DNA of 64,000 bases from Dactylis glomerata (GCA_007115705.1 QXEO01000382.1:248001-312000); one strand, 5' to 3'; counted from the first letter of the stretch, positions 1 through 12,360 are shown. Translations and numbers: made by a program. The notes: generated by a model not told the origin, from the letters alone.

Positions 1-2
1 TG

Positions 3-895
3 TGTCCCTGGTTATCCGGGGGTTGGCGCATTGAGACGCTGGTTACTACCACTATGGCTGAGAGTCCTTGGAGCCAGAAAGTACCCTGGAGTAACCACTA
101 CACGGTTGATGATAGCGATGTGTCAGTACCGAGCAACATCGACCTTTCAGGACTGCTGGACCATGGCAACGACAAGCTGCCTCTTGGCTCTCTCTTTGTT
201 GAGAAGCCCATGTTGAGCTTACATGAAGACAACATTGTCTGCTTCATGGCTAAGCAAGATATCATCGATAGGCATGTGTGGGTGATTGCTGTCGACATGG
301 TGAAGAAGGAGCTGCAAGGAGTCATCCCTCTTGGGGCCGGAAGATGCACAACACTAATCTACAGCACCATCTCCGGTCACCTCAACAACGTTGCTGCAGC
401 TGCATCTACTGGTAATATACGCATGCATGTTTCATCTTATTTTCTACCAGCTTAATGCATTCAGTCAATCAAAGTATGCTGAATCCCCTTAATTTTGTGT
501 TGTGGAGCCGTCCATTAGCAACAAAACAATAACCGAGATAATAATGTACCCTCAAAGGCTGTGGCTCTGATATGGTTGGTGGACTTATATTACAAAATGG
601 TTGATAGATTGGTGCTATGGATTGTGTTGTGATTATTCTTTAAATTTAATTGGTGTGCGCAGGTGAAAAGGGAGACCTGAAAAGGGAAGGTGCACAGCTA
701 GAGCCATATCCCCATTACAAAAAGCAACAGCTATCCATGGTTAGTGAACAAGAGGAAAGCATCATGGGAACTGATGCTGCGGATGGTGTGGACTTTGATC
801 ACAAGAAGCTTCAACAGAAATCCAGGCTGTCATCCTTTGTTGTTGAAGATGAACAATGTGGACTCCGGGAAGGAGTGACTGAAGATGGGAACTAG
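3..895 (+). CDS. DUF1618-like plant protein, 3' part (two exons)
   Basis: The frame is open from the window edge, so the true start lies upstream; the Met codon at 54 is probably internal. Exon 1 runs to 411 and ends G|GTAATA. The intron is 412-662 and ends GCGCAG. Exon 2 runs 663-895, in frame, to TAG. Exon 1 carries the motif pattern I associate with DUF1618, a large grass family of unknown function: a Trp-Ser-containing stretch, PMLSLHEDNIVCFMAK, then WVIAVDM, KKEL, GAGR and a final HLNN. Exon 2 encodes a charged, Gln/Glu/Lys-rich tail (YPHYKKQQL, then EQEES) with no recognised domain. No transmembrane segment or signal peptide is visible in the part seen. This is the only host-gene candidate in the window. 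The family call is from memory of conserved motifs; the intron is inferred from consensus borders and frame continuity. Confidence 0.6.
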
Positions 896-1068
896 TTGTG
901 TTCAAAAAAGAAGATGGGAACTAGTATGTTAGATTTAGTTTATAATAATTTCCTTGGTTGTTGAAGATGAACAGTGTGAGACTAGCTCATACTGGGAACA
1001 ACGTGGACTCTGGGAAGGACTCACTGAAGATGGGGACTAGTATGTCAGCTTTAGTTTATAATAAGACT
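839..1068 (+). repeat. Imperfect tandem duplication of the gene's 3' end
   Basis: A copy starting GTTGTTGAAGATGAACA at 839 (to about 955) is followed by a second copy starting the same way at 957 (to about 1068). Both contain a version of GGACTC(C/T)GGGAAGGA, GAAGATGG(G/A)AACTAG-like text, and then TTTAGTTTATAATAA. The first copy includes the last codons and stop of the DUF1618-like gene; the second lies in its 3' flank and carries a short insertion. Confidence 0.7.
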
Positions 1069-1262
1069 GAAAATGCTACATGCTTAACAAATTTGCAATC
1101 TTTTAGCGCATGGTTTGCTGTTCATGTGGGCTTGTGTCGCTGGTTTTGTTATCTTTTATTTTTGCGTGGTAATCCCGTGGTAACTGGTCTCTTGCCTACA
1201 TTCTGTTTTATTGTTTCCGGTTACAATACCCTTCCTGTGTTTCTCTTTCCTTTTCTTTGTAA
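896..1262. other. 3' flank of the DUF1618-like gene, no gene seen
   Basis: After the duplicated tail, an open frame continues to about 1365 (beyond 1262 it is already transposon sequence). Its composition is T-rich and hydrophobic in all frames and it resembles no protein I know. It is best read as 3' UTR and flank. Confidence 0.5.
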
Positions 1263-2002
1263 GAGCATCTCCACCGGCGTCCCCGAAATGGTGGCCGGCA
1301 GGGCGCTAGACCGGCCATTTTGGAGGCGTTGGCATTGGCATGCTCTCCTAAAATTTTGGGGCTAGACTTCTATATCGGCGGTCCCAAAACGTTGGTCCTG
1401 AAACTATCTAAAATTAAGCAAATTATAAAACCCGCCGATTTCATTGAATTTGACGCAAACATGCACCGGTTTTACAGATTTTTCTATTAACTAACCCTAA
1501 CGGCTGCTGTAGCGTCCGCGGCCGCCACGCGACGCCCTCTAGTGCTGTTGCCGGTGTCGCCGTCCTCTATCTTCACGTCCGGCTTGACGTCCTTGTCGCT
1601 GTCGCTGATGTCGAACACCCGCTGGCTGCCGGGCGCTCCTCCTGCCGCTCGTCCCGCCCTGGCCAACAAGTGAGCGATCGCGAGTGCGAGGCCGGGTGCG
1701 TCTTCCGGGTCGTCGGGGTGGCGGGAGAGCTTTGCCTACATCTCCTGGTCCTTGACCCACCATGGTCGGGTCTCCTCGAGGAGCTCCGGCGGGATCTGCT
1801 CCCACTCCTCCTCCGGCTCCTCCTTCATACGGCAGGGAGGCGCCGATGAAGACCCCCCAGCATCCCGGATGACGACGGCAATGCTGCGACGCGGTGGTGG
1901 TAGGTAGGGCGCGGAGCGCGCCGCGGAACGCCCGTCCGAGGACGAGCTCCTCGACATCGTCTGCATCGGCGTAGAGCGTGCGCTGGTAGCTGGGCGGCAC
2001 GC
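1263..2002 (-). mobile_element. DNA transposon remnant (left part)
   Basis: The unit begins GAGCATCTCCACCGGCG, a terminus style common to grass TIR transposons, preceded by TAA. It ends abruptly at the LTR of element A. GC content rises sharply inside it. On the minus strand two overlapping frames between 1539 and 2035 give a low-complexity, acidic and Pro/Ser-rich peptide (VIRDAGGSSSAPP, then EEPEEEWEQ). Peptides of this style occur in Triticeae transposon-associated ORFs, but no transposase motif is visible. The superfamily is not assignable; TAA next to the end would suit PIF/Harbinger. It may continue at 23786-23866. Confidence 0.45.
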
Positions 2003-3636
2003 TGATGTCTCAAAGGACCAGTTGGGAAACCCCAAGAGGAAGGTATGATGAGCACAACAGCAAGTTTTCCCTCAGTATGAAACCAATGATTAATCGACCA
2101 GTAGGAGAAAGAAATCACTTCTGAAGGTTGTTGCTAGCTGACTTTGGCAACGACGCCAGAAAACAATCTGATGTGTGGTTGATGTCGGAGCCTCGGCGCC
2201 AGCAGCAACATGGAACCTGCACACAACATAATAAAACTACTTTACCCCAACTTGCAGTGAGGTTGTCAATCTCACTGGTTTGCTAAAAACAAAGGATTAG
2301 ACGTATAGTGTGGAAAGAGATGTTTGTTTGCGGCAAAGTAAAATAATGCTTGCAGAAGGTAAACAATGCTTGCAATTGATGGTAATATAAATATAAAAGA
2401 ATAGACCGGGGTCTACAGTTTACTAGAGGTGTCTCTCCATAAAGATATAACATGCTGGGTAAACAAATTATATTTGGGCAATTGACAAAATAAAGAATGC
2501 ATAACAATGCATGTACATGTCATGAACATCACTATGAGATTCATTTGGGCATTACAACATAATACATAGACCGTAATCCAACTGCATCTATGACTAATAA
2601 TCCACCATTGGGATATCATCCGAACAACCGTTGGGTATTAAGTTGCAAGCAACAGATTATTGCTTTAAGCAAAGTGTGTAAAGTGAACAATACAATTGTC
2701 CTTGAACAAAAGATTGTTGTTTTCTCCCTTGTAGCAACAACACATCTATAATCTTAGAAGTTATTGTCACTCTCCCAGATTACTAGAGGGATGAACCCAC
2801 TATCGAGCATAAATACTCTCTCTTAGAGTTACAAGCATCTACTTGGCCAAAGCATCTACTAGCAACGGAGAGCATGCAAGATCACAAATAACATAGACAT
2901 GATAAATCAATAATCAACTTGACATAGTACTCAATGTTCATCGGATCCCAACAAACAAAACATGCGGAATTACATAAAGATGATCTTGATCATGATAACA
3001 GCTCACAAGATCAAAACATGAGGCGCATGGAGGAGATGACGACCATCTAGCTACTGCTATGGACCCGTAGTCCAGGGATGAACTACTCACGCATCACTCC
3101 GGAGATGGTGATGAAGAAGGCATCCGATGATGATTCCCCTCTCCGGCAGGGTGCCGGGAAGAGCTTCTGGACCCTCCCGAACTAGGGTCGATGACGGCGG
3201 CGGCTATAGAACTTTTCGTGGATGGAGGCTCGGGACCTTAGGGTTTCCTCGATGAAGTGAATTTATAGGCGGAAGGGCGATGTCAGACAGCGCCTGGGGG
3301 GCCCACACCAGGGCCTGGCGCGTCCAGGGGGTAGGCCGCGCCACCCCATGGTGTGGCCGCCTCATGGTTTGGCTCCGTCTCTCCTTCGGACTTCGTCTTC
3401 CTTTCAGCAAAATAGGAACTTTGGCTTTTGTTTCGTCCAATTTCGAGAATATTTCCTGTATAACTTTTCTAAAATACAAAAATAGCAGAAAACAGGAACT
3501 GACACTGTGGCATCTTGTTAATAGGTTAGTTCCAAAAAATACATAAAAATACCACAAAGTGTAAACAAAACATAAAGCAATTGGTGTAAAATAAGCATGG
3601 ATCATCAAAAATTATAGATACATTTGCAACGTATCA
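2003..3636 (-). repeat. Element A 3' LTR, complete
   Basis: On the plus strand it reads TGATGTCTCAAAGG...AACGTATCA, so the minus-strand LTR has TG...CA ends and is 1634 bp long. A purine-rich string (AAGCTTGGGGATG on the minus strand) directly precedes it, as expected for the polypurine tract. A TATA-like TATAAAT lies at 3261-3267 on the minus strand. The right partner LTR (18367-19575) matches it from the 2003 end up to about 3204. Confidence 0.85.
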
Positions 3637-4119
3637 GCATCCCCAAGCTTAACTTCTGCTCGTCCTCGAGTAGGTAAGTGATAACAAAAACAATAATTTT
3701 TTAGGTGACCACCCAACACAATCTTGATCAACTTAAAGTAAAGCATTGCATGCTGAGATCAAAGTACTCTAAACATGGGCATGAGAGATATAATTCTAAC
3801 CATAGAACTTAGCAACCATGTTACAACATGAAAAAAAACACAAACAAAGGATCATGAGTAATAATGCATTGAAAGTTATTTGTTTGTTTCGAGTATAGAG
3901 AAAACATAACAAAGTGGTATTCAACTTGCCCCTCGTGGAGTAGCAAAACATAAATGCATAGGACACCTTCAAAGTTCAAAAGGGTGACTAGATCAAATAA
4001 TTTGAGAACAAGCAATACCATAATCATGAATCAATCAATAATAAATTTTGGGACTATGCACATTATACTCAGAATGACAACTATGCTCTCTTAATCGGTG
4101 CATAAAGATAGAAGATGAA
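3637..4119 (-). other. Element A 3' internal region, segment left of element B
   Basis: Non-coding sequence next to the 3' LTR. It is closely similar to 7144-7625 in element B and 35647-36125 in element H. It breaks at ATGAA (4115-4119), the target duplication of B, and resumes at 13907. Confidence 0.8.
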
Positions 4120-6520
4120 TGATGTCTACGAACGCTTCTATTCTTGCAGACAATGTTGGGCCTCCAAGTGCAGAGGTTTGTAGAACAGTACCAAGTTTCC
4201 CTTAAGTGGATCACCCAAGGTTTATCGAACTCAGGGAGAAAGAGGTCAAAGGTATCCCTCTCAAGCAACCCTGCAATTAAGATACAAGAAGTCTCTTGTG
4301 TCTCCAACACACCCAATACACTTGTCAGATGTATAGGTGCACTAGTTCAGCGAAGAGATAGTGAAATACAAGTAATATGGATGATTATAAGTAGTAAATG
4401 CAATCTGAAATAAATATCGCTGCGAGCAAACATGTAACAAAACTGAATGTAAATGGTGTTTCAATGCATAGAAACAAGGCCTAGGGATCATACTTTCACT
4501 AGTGGACACTCTCAACAAAGATAACATAATTGAACACATAAATATCTATCTTCACTATGCTATTCTAAACTATTCTCCGTTGGATAACGAACACTAATCA
4601 TGTGTAGGGCTACGAAGCACTCCTCAAAGTTCGCATTTCCCCAAACTAGATTGCCCCACACTATCACCTTGAGCGCACTAGATGGTTCCAACAAACACCA
4701 ACAATTCAAAGATACATTAGCCAAAGAGACACACATAATGCGCACACTGTCACCTTCACATCATGGTACAAGGTGTCTCCGGAGATTACAGTAATAAAGC
4801 ACTTGAGTAGCATAATAGATGAAGAACAACATCTACAAATTCAACTAGATACAAAGCTCATGATCACATATAGATCACATCATGGGAGAGAGAGATGAAC
4901 CATATAGCTACCGGTAGAGCCCTCAGCCCCGGGGGAGAACTACTCCCTCCTCATCATGGGAGACAACAACATCGATGGAGATGGCGGTGGAGTCGATGCA
5001 GATGGCTCCAGGGGCAATTCCCCATCCCGGCAGGGTGCCGGAACATAGACTTCTATCCCCCGAATCTCATCGGTGGCGGCGGCAGAGCTGTAGACCTTTT
5101 CGTGGACGGGTGCCGACTGATTTAGGGTTTTCGCGTCGGAGGCTTTATATAGGCGAAGGGGCGATGTCAGAGGGCACCAGGGTGGACAACACCCGCGCCA
5201 TGGCATGGTGTGGCCCACCCCTGGCTCCCCTCCGTATCTGTTTTGGACTCCGTCTCGTGTCGGGAAAAGTAGGAGGTTCGAGCTTCGTTTCGTCCAATTT
5301 CGGGAATATTTCCTGTGTAACTTTTCCGAAACACAAAAATAGCAGAAAACAGGAACTAGCACTGTGGCATCTTGTTAATATGTTAGTTCTAGAAAATGCA
5401 TAAAAATGCCACGAAGTGTAAACAAAACACAAAGCAAATGGTGTAAAAACTGAAGGGAATATGCCCGAGAGGCAATAATAAAGTGGTTATTATCATATTC
5501 CAGTTTATGATAAATGTTTATTTCTCATGCTAGAATTGTATTAATCGGAAACATTAATACTTGTGTGATTAATAAACCAAAAGGTTCCTAGTGAAGCCTC
5601 TCTTTTATACTAGCTCATTGATTAACTGATGATCAAGGTTTCCAGATCATGAACATTGGATGTTGTTAATAACGGGGTCATATCATTAGATGATGTGATG
5701 AACAGTCACACCCATAGTAAGAATAGCAATACGATCAATTCATCAAGTTTCATTGCTATATCAAACTCATACGAAGTAGTTGTAATCCTTAGACCATGAG
5801 ATCATGTTAATCATTGATACCAGAAGGGTACTTTGATGATATCAAATGTCACACCGTAACAGGGTGATTATAAAGGTTGATTTGGGTACTCTGAAAGTAT
5901 TAGTTGAGGGTCATGTATCAAGAGTGGGATTTGTCCATCCGGATGATGGAAAGATATTCTCTGGGCCCTCTCGGTGATATTGCATTGACACCGCTTGCAA
6001 GCATGTGACTAGGTCACGGGAATGCATTATCACGGAACAAGTAAAGAGACTTGTCAGGAACGAGATTGAACTAGGTATGGTTGATACCGAATGATCGGAT
6101 CTCGGACAAGTAATAATATCGCGAGACAAAAGGAATTGACTATGTTCATTAATGGTTCACATGATCACTAGATCATCGTCGAGTAAGTGGGAGTCGTCAT
6201 GGATTTCCAGATCCCGCTGATGATTATTGATCGGAGAGGAGTCTCGATCATGACCATGTTATTCACGAACCGTAGGGTGACACACTTATGGTTCGTCTTT
6301 GTTTTTTGAGTGGATACGATACTCCGATCGAATTGTAGGATAGCATGAGGGTTGTTTCAGAAAAGTGCCGAAACTGTTTTGGCATATCGAAATAACTCAA
6401 GGGGGTTTTTGTTAATGTTTGTTAATTGATTGAATTAACAAATATTAAAGAAATAAAAATGTTTTATTAATTCAATTAGTGTGAGTTTTAATTAGCATGA
6501 ATGTCATGCAAAATTAAAAT

Positions 6521-6580
6521 GGGGGTTACCACCATAAAGAGGGGGTTACCACCATGAAGAGGGGGTTACCACCATGAAGA
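6521..6580 (+). repeat. Three tandem 20-bp units in solo LTR C
   Basis: The units at 6521-6540, 6541-6560 and 6561-6580 are GGGGGTTACCACCATRAAGA; the last two are identical and the first differs at one base. A decayed fourth unit (GGGGCTGCCACC) follows. The array lies about 20 bp upstream of the TATA box at 6602, the place expected for LTR enhancer repeats. Confidence 0.85.
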
Positions 6581-6601
6581 AGGGGCTGCCACCTCCTCTC
6601 C

Positions 6602-6608
6602 TATAAAA
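6602..6608 (+). promoter_or_regulatory. TATA box of solo LTR C
   Basis: TATAAAA in the context CCTATAAAAGGAGCC, followed by a pyrimidine-rich stretch typical of a plant core promoter and transcription start. This is the only strong TATA motif I see in this LTR. Confidence 0.6.
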
Positions 6609-7143
6609 GGAGCCTTCTTCTCCCTCTTCTCATACTTCTTGATCCCTTCCCTTCCTCCCAAAGTTGCTGCCCCAAATCCGTCTTAGCTTAGCGAAGCTCT
6701 GCCGAATTGTTAGTTCGAGATTCACACACTTGGAGAAGTGAGTTTTGGAGTGTCCGGCGGATCCCTTCTTCCGCTGCCCCGCTGGACCGAGGGCGTGGAG
6801 GAGATGATGACAAGCCGTACGTATGACCGAGTACGGGGACGCAACCGGTTGTGGCGCAGTATACACGATCTCGAGATTGTCAAGTGAACCACTACGTCGA
6901 CTACGTCAAGTGAACGACTACGTCGACTATGTGTGTCTTCATCGAGTCTCCATCGGCAACGTTTGTGCGGGAACGTAATCCCCGCTACCGGTCTTCGAGG
7001 GATAGTCTCCGTTGCTACCATCTCGTAGATGTTCTTGGCTAGTTTTGTGTTCATGCATAGGAAATTTTTTGTTTTCTATGCTACAAACCCATCAAAAACA
7101 AGCATGGAGCATCAAAAATTATAGATATGTTTGAGATGTATCA

Positions 7144-9742
7144 AACATCCCCAAGCTTTATTCCTGCTCTTCCTCAAGTAGGTAAGTGATAACAAAACAA
7201 TAATTTTTGAGGTGACATGCACCAACACAATCTTGGTCAAATCGATGTAAAGCATTGAATACTGAGATCAAAGTGCTCTAAACATGGGCATAAAAGATAT
7301 AATCTTGACAATAGAACTTAGCAACCATGTTATAACATGAAAAGTAACAGAAACAAAAGATCATGAGTAATAATGCATTGAAAGTCATTTGTTTATTTCG
7401 AGCATATATAAAACATAACAAAGTGGTATTCAGCTTGTCCCTCGTGGGGTAGCAAAACTTAAATGCATAGGACACCTTCAAGTTTAAGAGGGTGACTAGA
7501 TACAAATAATTTGAGAACAAGCAATACCATAATCATGAATCAATCAATAATAAATTTTGGGACTATGCAAATTATACTCAGAATGATAACTATGCTCTCT
7601 TAGACGGTGCATAAAGGTAGAAGGTGAAGACTCAACATAAAAGTAAAAGAAATACCCTTCGCAGAGGGAAGCAGGGATTTAACATGTGCTAGAGCTTTTC
7701 ATTTGTAAAACAGAGATAAAAATGTTTTGAGAGGTGGTTGTTCTTTATCAACGATTGGCAGTGGAATTCTTGTTATCTTCCATACTAAACAAGTTGAGAG
7801 CAGTTCCGAGTTCTCTGAAAAATTGGCACATACGTGCTATTTTATAAAGCTTGGCTCTCCTCCCCACTTTTCTTTTCACAAACCATGGCTAACCGATTCC
7901 ATCGGGTGCCCACCAAATTTCACATACAATGGAGGAGTGTCTTTTTTTTAAGGTTACAATGGTCTGACCAGCTACCTTGCAAAATTAGTGACGAGCAGAT
8001 GAAGCATGCAAGTCAAGGGGTACTTAATTCAATATGGAAGATAACAAACCCGACCACCACGTCCTCATGAGCTGAAAACAGTGTCACAAAATGAGAAGTA
8101 TTTTGAAAGGTAACACATGAAAATTTACTTGGAATGGTTCAAGAATACCGCCCATAGGAATTTATAGTGGACTCTTTGAAATAACTTGATTTTTTTATTT
8201 GGATGCACGAGAAGTATTCCCTCTCAGTACAGGTGAAGGCTAGCAAAAGACTGGGAGCGACCAACTAAGAGAGCAATAATGGCCATAATCATGCATAGCG
8301 ACAAAACATTATTAACCAAAGCATAAAGTGATATCACAAGTCAAAAAACAAATGATCATAAAGGCTTGAGCGACTCGTTTGTAGTCAAACATGGTGTAAG
8401 CATGTGCCAAGTCAACCCAAATAAAGCATCAAACGAGAATACAACAATAATATGCTTCCATATAATAAAAACAATGCATGATTCTTTCAAAGGCACATTA
8501 AGCAATCTCAGTCATTTGAGACAAGTCATGCTACAGCAATAACTACTAACCATATAATCAAAATAACATCAAGCATGACATGCAAAAGTCTAAGCCACAG
8601 TCTAAACAAGCTCCCATCTGTAACACTATAAGCATGAAACTTTTTGCTCTTTTCCAACACTAATCAATCTTTTTGAAACAACTCTCAAAGATGAAAACCA
8701 AAAAAGACCAGAGGTCTAAACACACCTAGCTACAAAGAACTAACAAGTTCTGAACAAAAATCAAGGTGAAAAATGAAAGCTAAACACAGTCTTAGAAAAA
8801 GAGAACACTCGTTGAACGATAAGAGTGAAAACTAGAGTGTTCTAGGCAATGAAAAACGGAGTGTGTATTCTCCAAAAGAAATTTGTTGGGGTCCAAACAT
8901 TTATTGGAGCACACAAAACAAAATAAAACAGAAAGCGAAAATAAAGATGCTCCTAGAAAAACACATAGCATATGAAGCAATAAAAATATAGTGTCTTGAA
9001 AGATGAGCTGATATTTTTGTTGATGAAGAAGGGGTGCATTGGGCATCCCCAAGATTTGACGCTTGTACCTCTTGGATATTTCTTGGGGTGACATGGGCAT
9101 CCCCAAGCTTGAGCTTTTGTCCATTCTTCATCTCATCTCATCATTCTCCTTTCCCTACACTTGAAAACTTCCTTCATACAAAACTCTACACAATTCTTAT
9201 TAGCAACATTAGTGTATGCAAGATAGTAGATCCACTTTTTGGTTCAGTTTCAACTCAAGTACACTACCCATTAAAACATAAGCTACTGTAAAAACTTCTC
9301 TCAAAAGTTCCGTGATCAAAAGAACTAAAAAAGAAAGAGATCAAGAGGCAAACCAAATAGTGGCAGAAATCTGTCAAAACAGAACAATAGCTAAAGATCA
9401 ATTTTGTAGAAAATCTTCTGTTGCTCAAATAGAAAAGTGCAAAACTAATGAAAGTTTGGTAATACCATGGGGCATGTGCACAAGAAATCGCAGATCAAAA
9501 TAACGTTCTGGGAATTTTCACAAATTTTTACGGTGAATCTCAGAAATCTGTTTCGGGACAGCAACTTCCTCAAATCTTAGCTTCCTCCAATTAGAGGCTC
9601 TTCTTGGCACAAAAACGAAATAAAAAGGATAAGGAGATGTCATTACAGTAGTAATAACTTCCAGGACTCAACAAAAAGAAAAAGTACTAAAAAGAAAACA
9701 TTGGGTTATCTCCCAAGAGTGCTTTTCTTTAACGCCTTTGAG
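7144..9742 (-). other. Element B 3' internal region, non-coding
   Basis: It holds no supported gene; open frames here are short and unlike known proteins. The region begins next to the 3' LTR with the purine tract and contains two copies of GGGCATCCCCAAG near 9045-9110. It ends near the conserved string CTCTTGGGAGATAACCCAAT (read on the minus strand) at about 9700-9720. The same order of landmarks is seen in element A (13907-16019) and element H (35647-38215). Confidence 0.7.
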
Positions 9743-11298
9743 CTAGGCGTAGTAATTTGAGAAGATGCTCATATAAGCGCTAGAAAAGAGCTTAAGGAAA
9801 GGCGCTAGAAAAGAACTTGAAGAAAAGAGAGCATCAAAAAGCAAATATGAAACAATTTTAAATCTAAACCACTTCCTATGAAAAAGAATCTTATAAAGAA
9901 ACAAATCATGAAAGCACAAAGCAACAAGCATAGGAAAGCAAAACAAGTGCAACTTCAAGAATTTGAACATGAAGAGGGGAAACTTAATATTGTTGAGATG
10001 CATAAAACCATGTTTCCTTCTCTTATAATAACTTTCAGTAGTATCATGAACAAAATTAATAATATAATTATCACATAAAACATTCTTATCATGAGCCACA
10101 TGCATAAAAGATTTAATACTCCCCACATAAACATAGTCATTCTTACTAATCGTAGTGGGAGAAAATTCAACAACGTAGCTATCAATATTATTCTGATCAC
10201 CATAATCATCAAAGATAGGAGACATATAGTAATCATAATTAATTTTCTCCTCAATAGTAGGTGGACTGAAAATATCATACTCATCATTGTAATCATCATA
10301 AACTGGAGGTATAGTATCATCATAAGCGATAGAATAGCTATCTTCCAAAGTCCATTCATTTGCAAACATATCATCATTGGAAGGAACATGCATAGTATTA
10401 ATAGTACAAAAATTATTAATATCATCATTTTCAGAATTGGTACCAAAGAGATTTTCAATATCAAAAGTAGTGTGCTTTTCCCAATCATGATCAGTGCTAT
10501 AGGTAATAGGCATAGGAACATCATCGAGTTCAGACTCATCAGCAAGAACTATAATAGGAGCAACATGCTTAGGGGAAGATACCATTTCCTCTCTCCTTTT
10601 ATTCCTTCTTCTTCTTTTTCTTCTTCTTCTTCTTCTTCTTCTTCTTCTTCTTTAAGAGGGAGAGGCTTAAAAGGAAGCTTCTCCACATACCCTAGTTTAT
10701 TGTCAGAAACAATAGAAGAAACTTTGGAGGATTCCTCCTTTTCATTAATAAGAACAAAATACATATTAGTTCTATCATAGTTTGGAAAAGCCTCATCCTT
10801 TAAAATGTTTTGTATGTAAGTATTTTTGTGGCAATTATCAACAAAATAAAGATGACAACCATGCATGATGCTATTCATATCAAAAGCACTCATATCTACC
10901 ACAGAAGTTTTTCTCGATAACTCTTCACAACCCAAAAATAAAGTAAGTTCATCATGCTGATTAGGAGTGATCATGTCATCACAATACAATCTTGCAGTAA
11001 TCATTGGATTAGAAAGGATATTATCATGGCATGATCATTGAAAATTAAAATGACCCACTTTATAGCAAAGTGCACAAATAAAAGGATAGAGGGTACAAAC
11101 CTTTTCACCAAGCTCATTTAGAGCCCTGTCCCACATTCTAGTTTCTTCATTCCTGTGGTGGATACAATATTCTTCTTTGATTTGATTCTTTTCACAAGGT
11201 CTAAGTGCTCCACAAAAATTAACATGCTTATAAGAAATAGTACTTTCAGAAGTTTGAGCATGTTTATTGTAATCATCAATAACAATTTCACTTTCCAT
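9743..11298 (-). pseudogene. Element B: downstream part of gag-like polyprotein, acidic
   Basis: Three successive minus-strand frames cover this stretch. The first, from about 11298, gives a peptide with ESEIVIDDYNKHAQ and several Cys/His. The second (11004-10549) contains SRKTSVVDMSAFD and ends in a long Glu run encoded by a CTT microsatellite. The third (10585-9743) is Asp/Tyr/Asn-rich, with a hydrophobic C-terminus. I recognise no enzymatic domain: no DTG/DSG protease motif, no RT motif. It is probably a degenerate, low-complexity continuation of the gag ORF in this non-autonomous family. Frames are broken by stops and shifts. Confidence 0.45.
10604..10652. repeat. (CTT)n microsatellite
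   Basis: About 16 CTT/TTC triplets with minor interruptions at the left end. On the minus strand they encode a Glu run inside the element B ORF, with more acidic residues on either side. Confidence 0.9.
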
Positions 11299-11505
11299 GC
11301 AAGTATCTTTAAAAGGTTCATGTTACACGTCCCAATTTTCTTTAGGAACATTAATATGAGAAGAAAAGGCTCTATAGCAATCAACCATAATTTGAGGATC
11401 AAGACCATATTTAGCACTAAGCTCTTGAAAATCAGCAGTTTCAGCGAAAGACTTAATGCAATCATACTCATAGTTTATACCAGATTCTTTACCTTTGTCA
11501 CAATC

Positions 11506-12360
11506 CTAATCTTCAGTATTGCTTTGAATTGTCTCAAGAAGATCCCACTTGGCTTCAACCTCCTTGCTTGTGAAAGACCCCTCAAAATAGGCATCTAGAT
11601 AGTCCCTGTAATGTCCTGAAAGCCTTGCATAAAAATTATTAATAACAATATTACGGGGGAGCTCATGAATGCGACATTTGAGCATTAGTGATTTTAATCT
11701 CCCCCATGCTTGGGCAATACTTTCTCCATCATGAGGATGAAAATTATAAATATAATTCCTATCTTTATGAATCTCACTAGGAGGATAGAATTTAGAATAA
11801 AAGAGAGGTACAATTTCCTCCCAGCCAATAGATCGGCTATTCTTCAACATCTTAAACCATTCCGCAGCTCTGTTCTTTAGTGATAAAGAGAATAGCTTCC
11901 TCTTAACCTGGCTTGTTGGAATACCCGCACACTTGAACAACTCGCATAATTCATGTATAAAGAGCAAATGATCACCCAGATAGACAGTTCCATCTCCTAA
12001 ATAGCAGTTATTCATAACACGTTCAACAATTTTCATAGGTATTTTAAAATGGATACTTTTAGTATGAGGATCACAAACATCATTAGAATTATCACATATG
12101 GGAGATAAAGTATCATGAGAGCAAATTTTCTCCTATAAAGCCGGGGAACTAAAAATATCATGCCCATCAAAACCAGCGTCCCCAAGCTTAGACTTTTCCA
12201 TAGCATTAGCAATAATGGTGTTCAAAGAATTCATACTAATAATATTGCTACTAGCATGCAAATAAATTTCCATAGGTTTTTCAATTATCTCTTCAAGCAC
12301 TTCATATCCTAACTCAGGAAAAATACTATAAAGCTCACTAATTTTGTTGTTGTTCTCCAT
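11506..12360 (-). pseudogene. gag: Element B gag-like protein (retrotransposon gag domain)
   Basis: The first Met is at 12360 (MENNNKISELYSIFPELGY). After an in-frame break near 12133 the frame 12036-11506 carries the gag core: a FIHELCELFKCAG segment, LFSLSLKNRAAEWFKML, FYSKFYPPSEI, and an AQAWGRLKSLMLKC / FYARL pattern. This order is that of the retrotransposon gag family (capsid-like, forming the virus-like particle) as seen in Athila-type elements. No zinc knuckle is visible. The start lies about 110 bp downstream of the primer-binding site, as expected. A stop near 11506 and the break at 12133 make it a pseudogene. Confidence 0.65.

Larger units (their letters stand above)
5451..7094 (+). 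mobile_element. Element C: solo LTR, probably Ty1/copia type
   Basis: It starts TGAAGGGAATATGCCC and ends GCTACAAACCCATCA, is 1644 bp long, and is flanked by the 5-bp duplication AAAAC at 5446-5450 and 7095-7099. Removing it restores the element B LTR exactly. No internal region or second LTR is present, so it is a solo LTR left by LTR-LTR recombination. The start and the internal text resemble a very abundant wheat copia LTR class, from memory. The strand follows the TATA box and TG...CA direction. It contains a triplicated 20-bp unit just upstream of the TATA box. Confidence 0.88.
4120..7143 (-). repeat. Element B 3' LTR, interrupted by solo LTR C
   Basis: The LTR segments 4120-5450 and 7095-7143 together give about 1380 bp. 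They align along their whole length with the 5' LTR at 12500-13901. Plus-strand ends are TGATGTCTACGAACG and ATGTATCA. A TATA motif (GGCTTTATATA, read on the minus strand) is at 5141-5151. Confidence 0.88.

Noticed and set aside
958..1365. 135-codon frame after the DUF1618-like gene as an extra gene
   Set aside because: Its start is the duplicated tail, its middle is hydrophobic and T-rich, and its end is in the transposon terminus.
1539..2000. Arg/Gly-rich open frame in the DNA transposon remnant
   Set aside because: Overlaps two other long frames in GC-rich DNA and lacks any domain; kept only as part of the transposon remnant.
10091..10780. 229-codon plus-strand open frame rich in Ile and Asn with a Ser run
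   Set aside because: It is the complement of the acidic Gag-like ORF of element B; the Ser run is the reverse reading of the CTT repeat.
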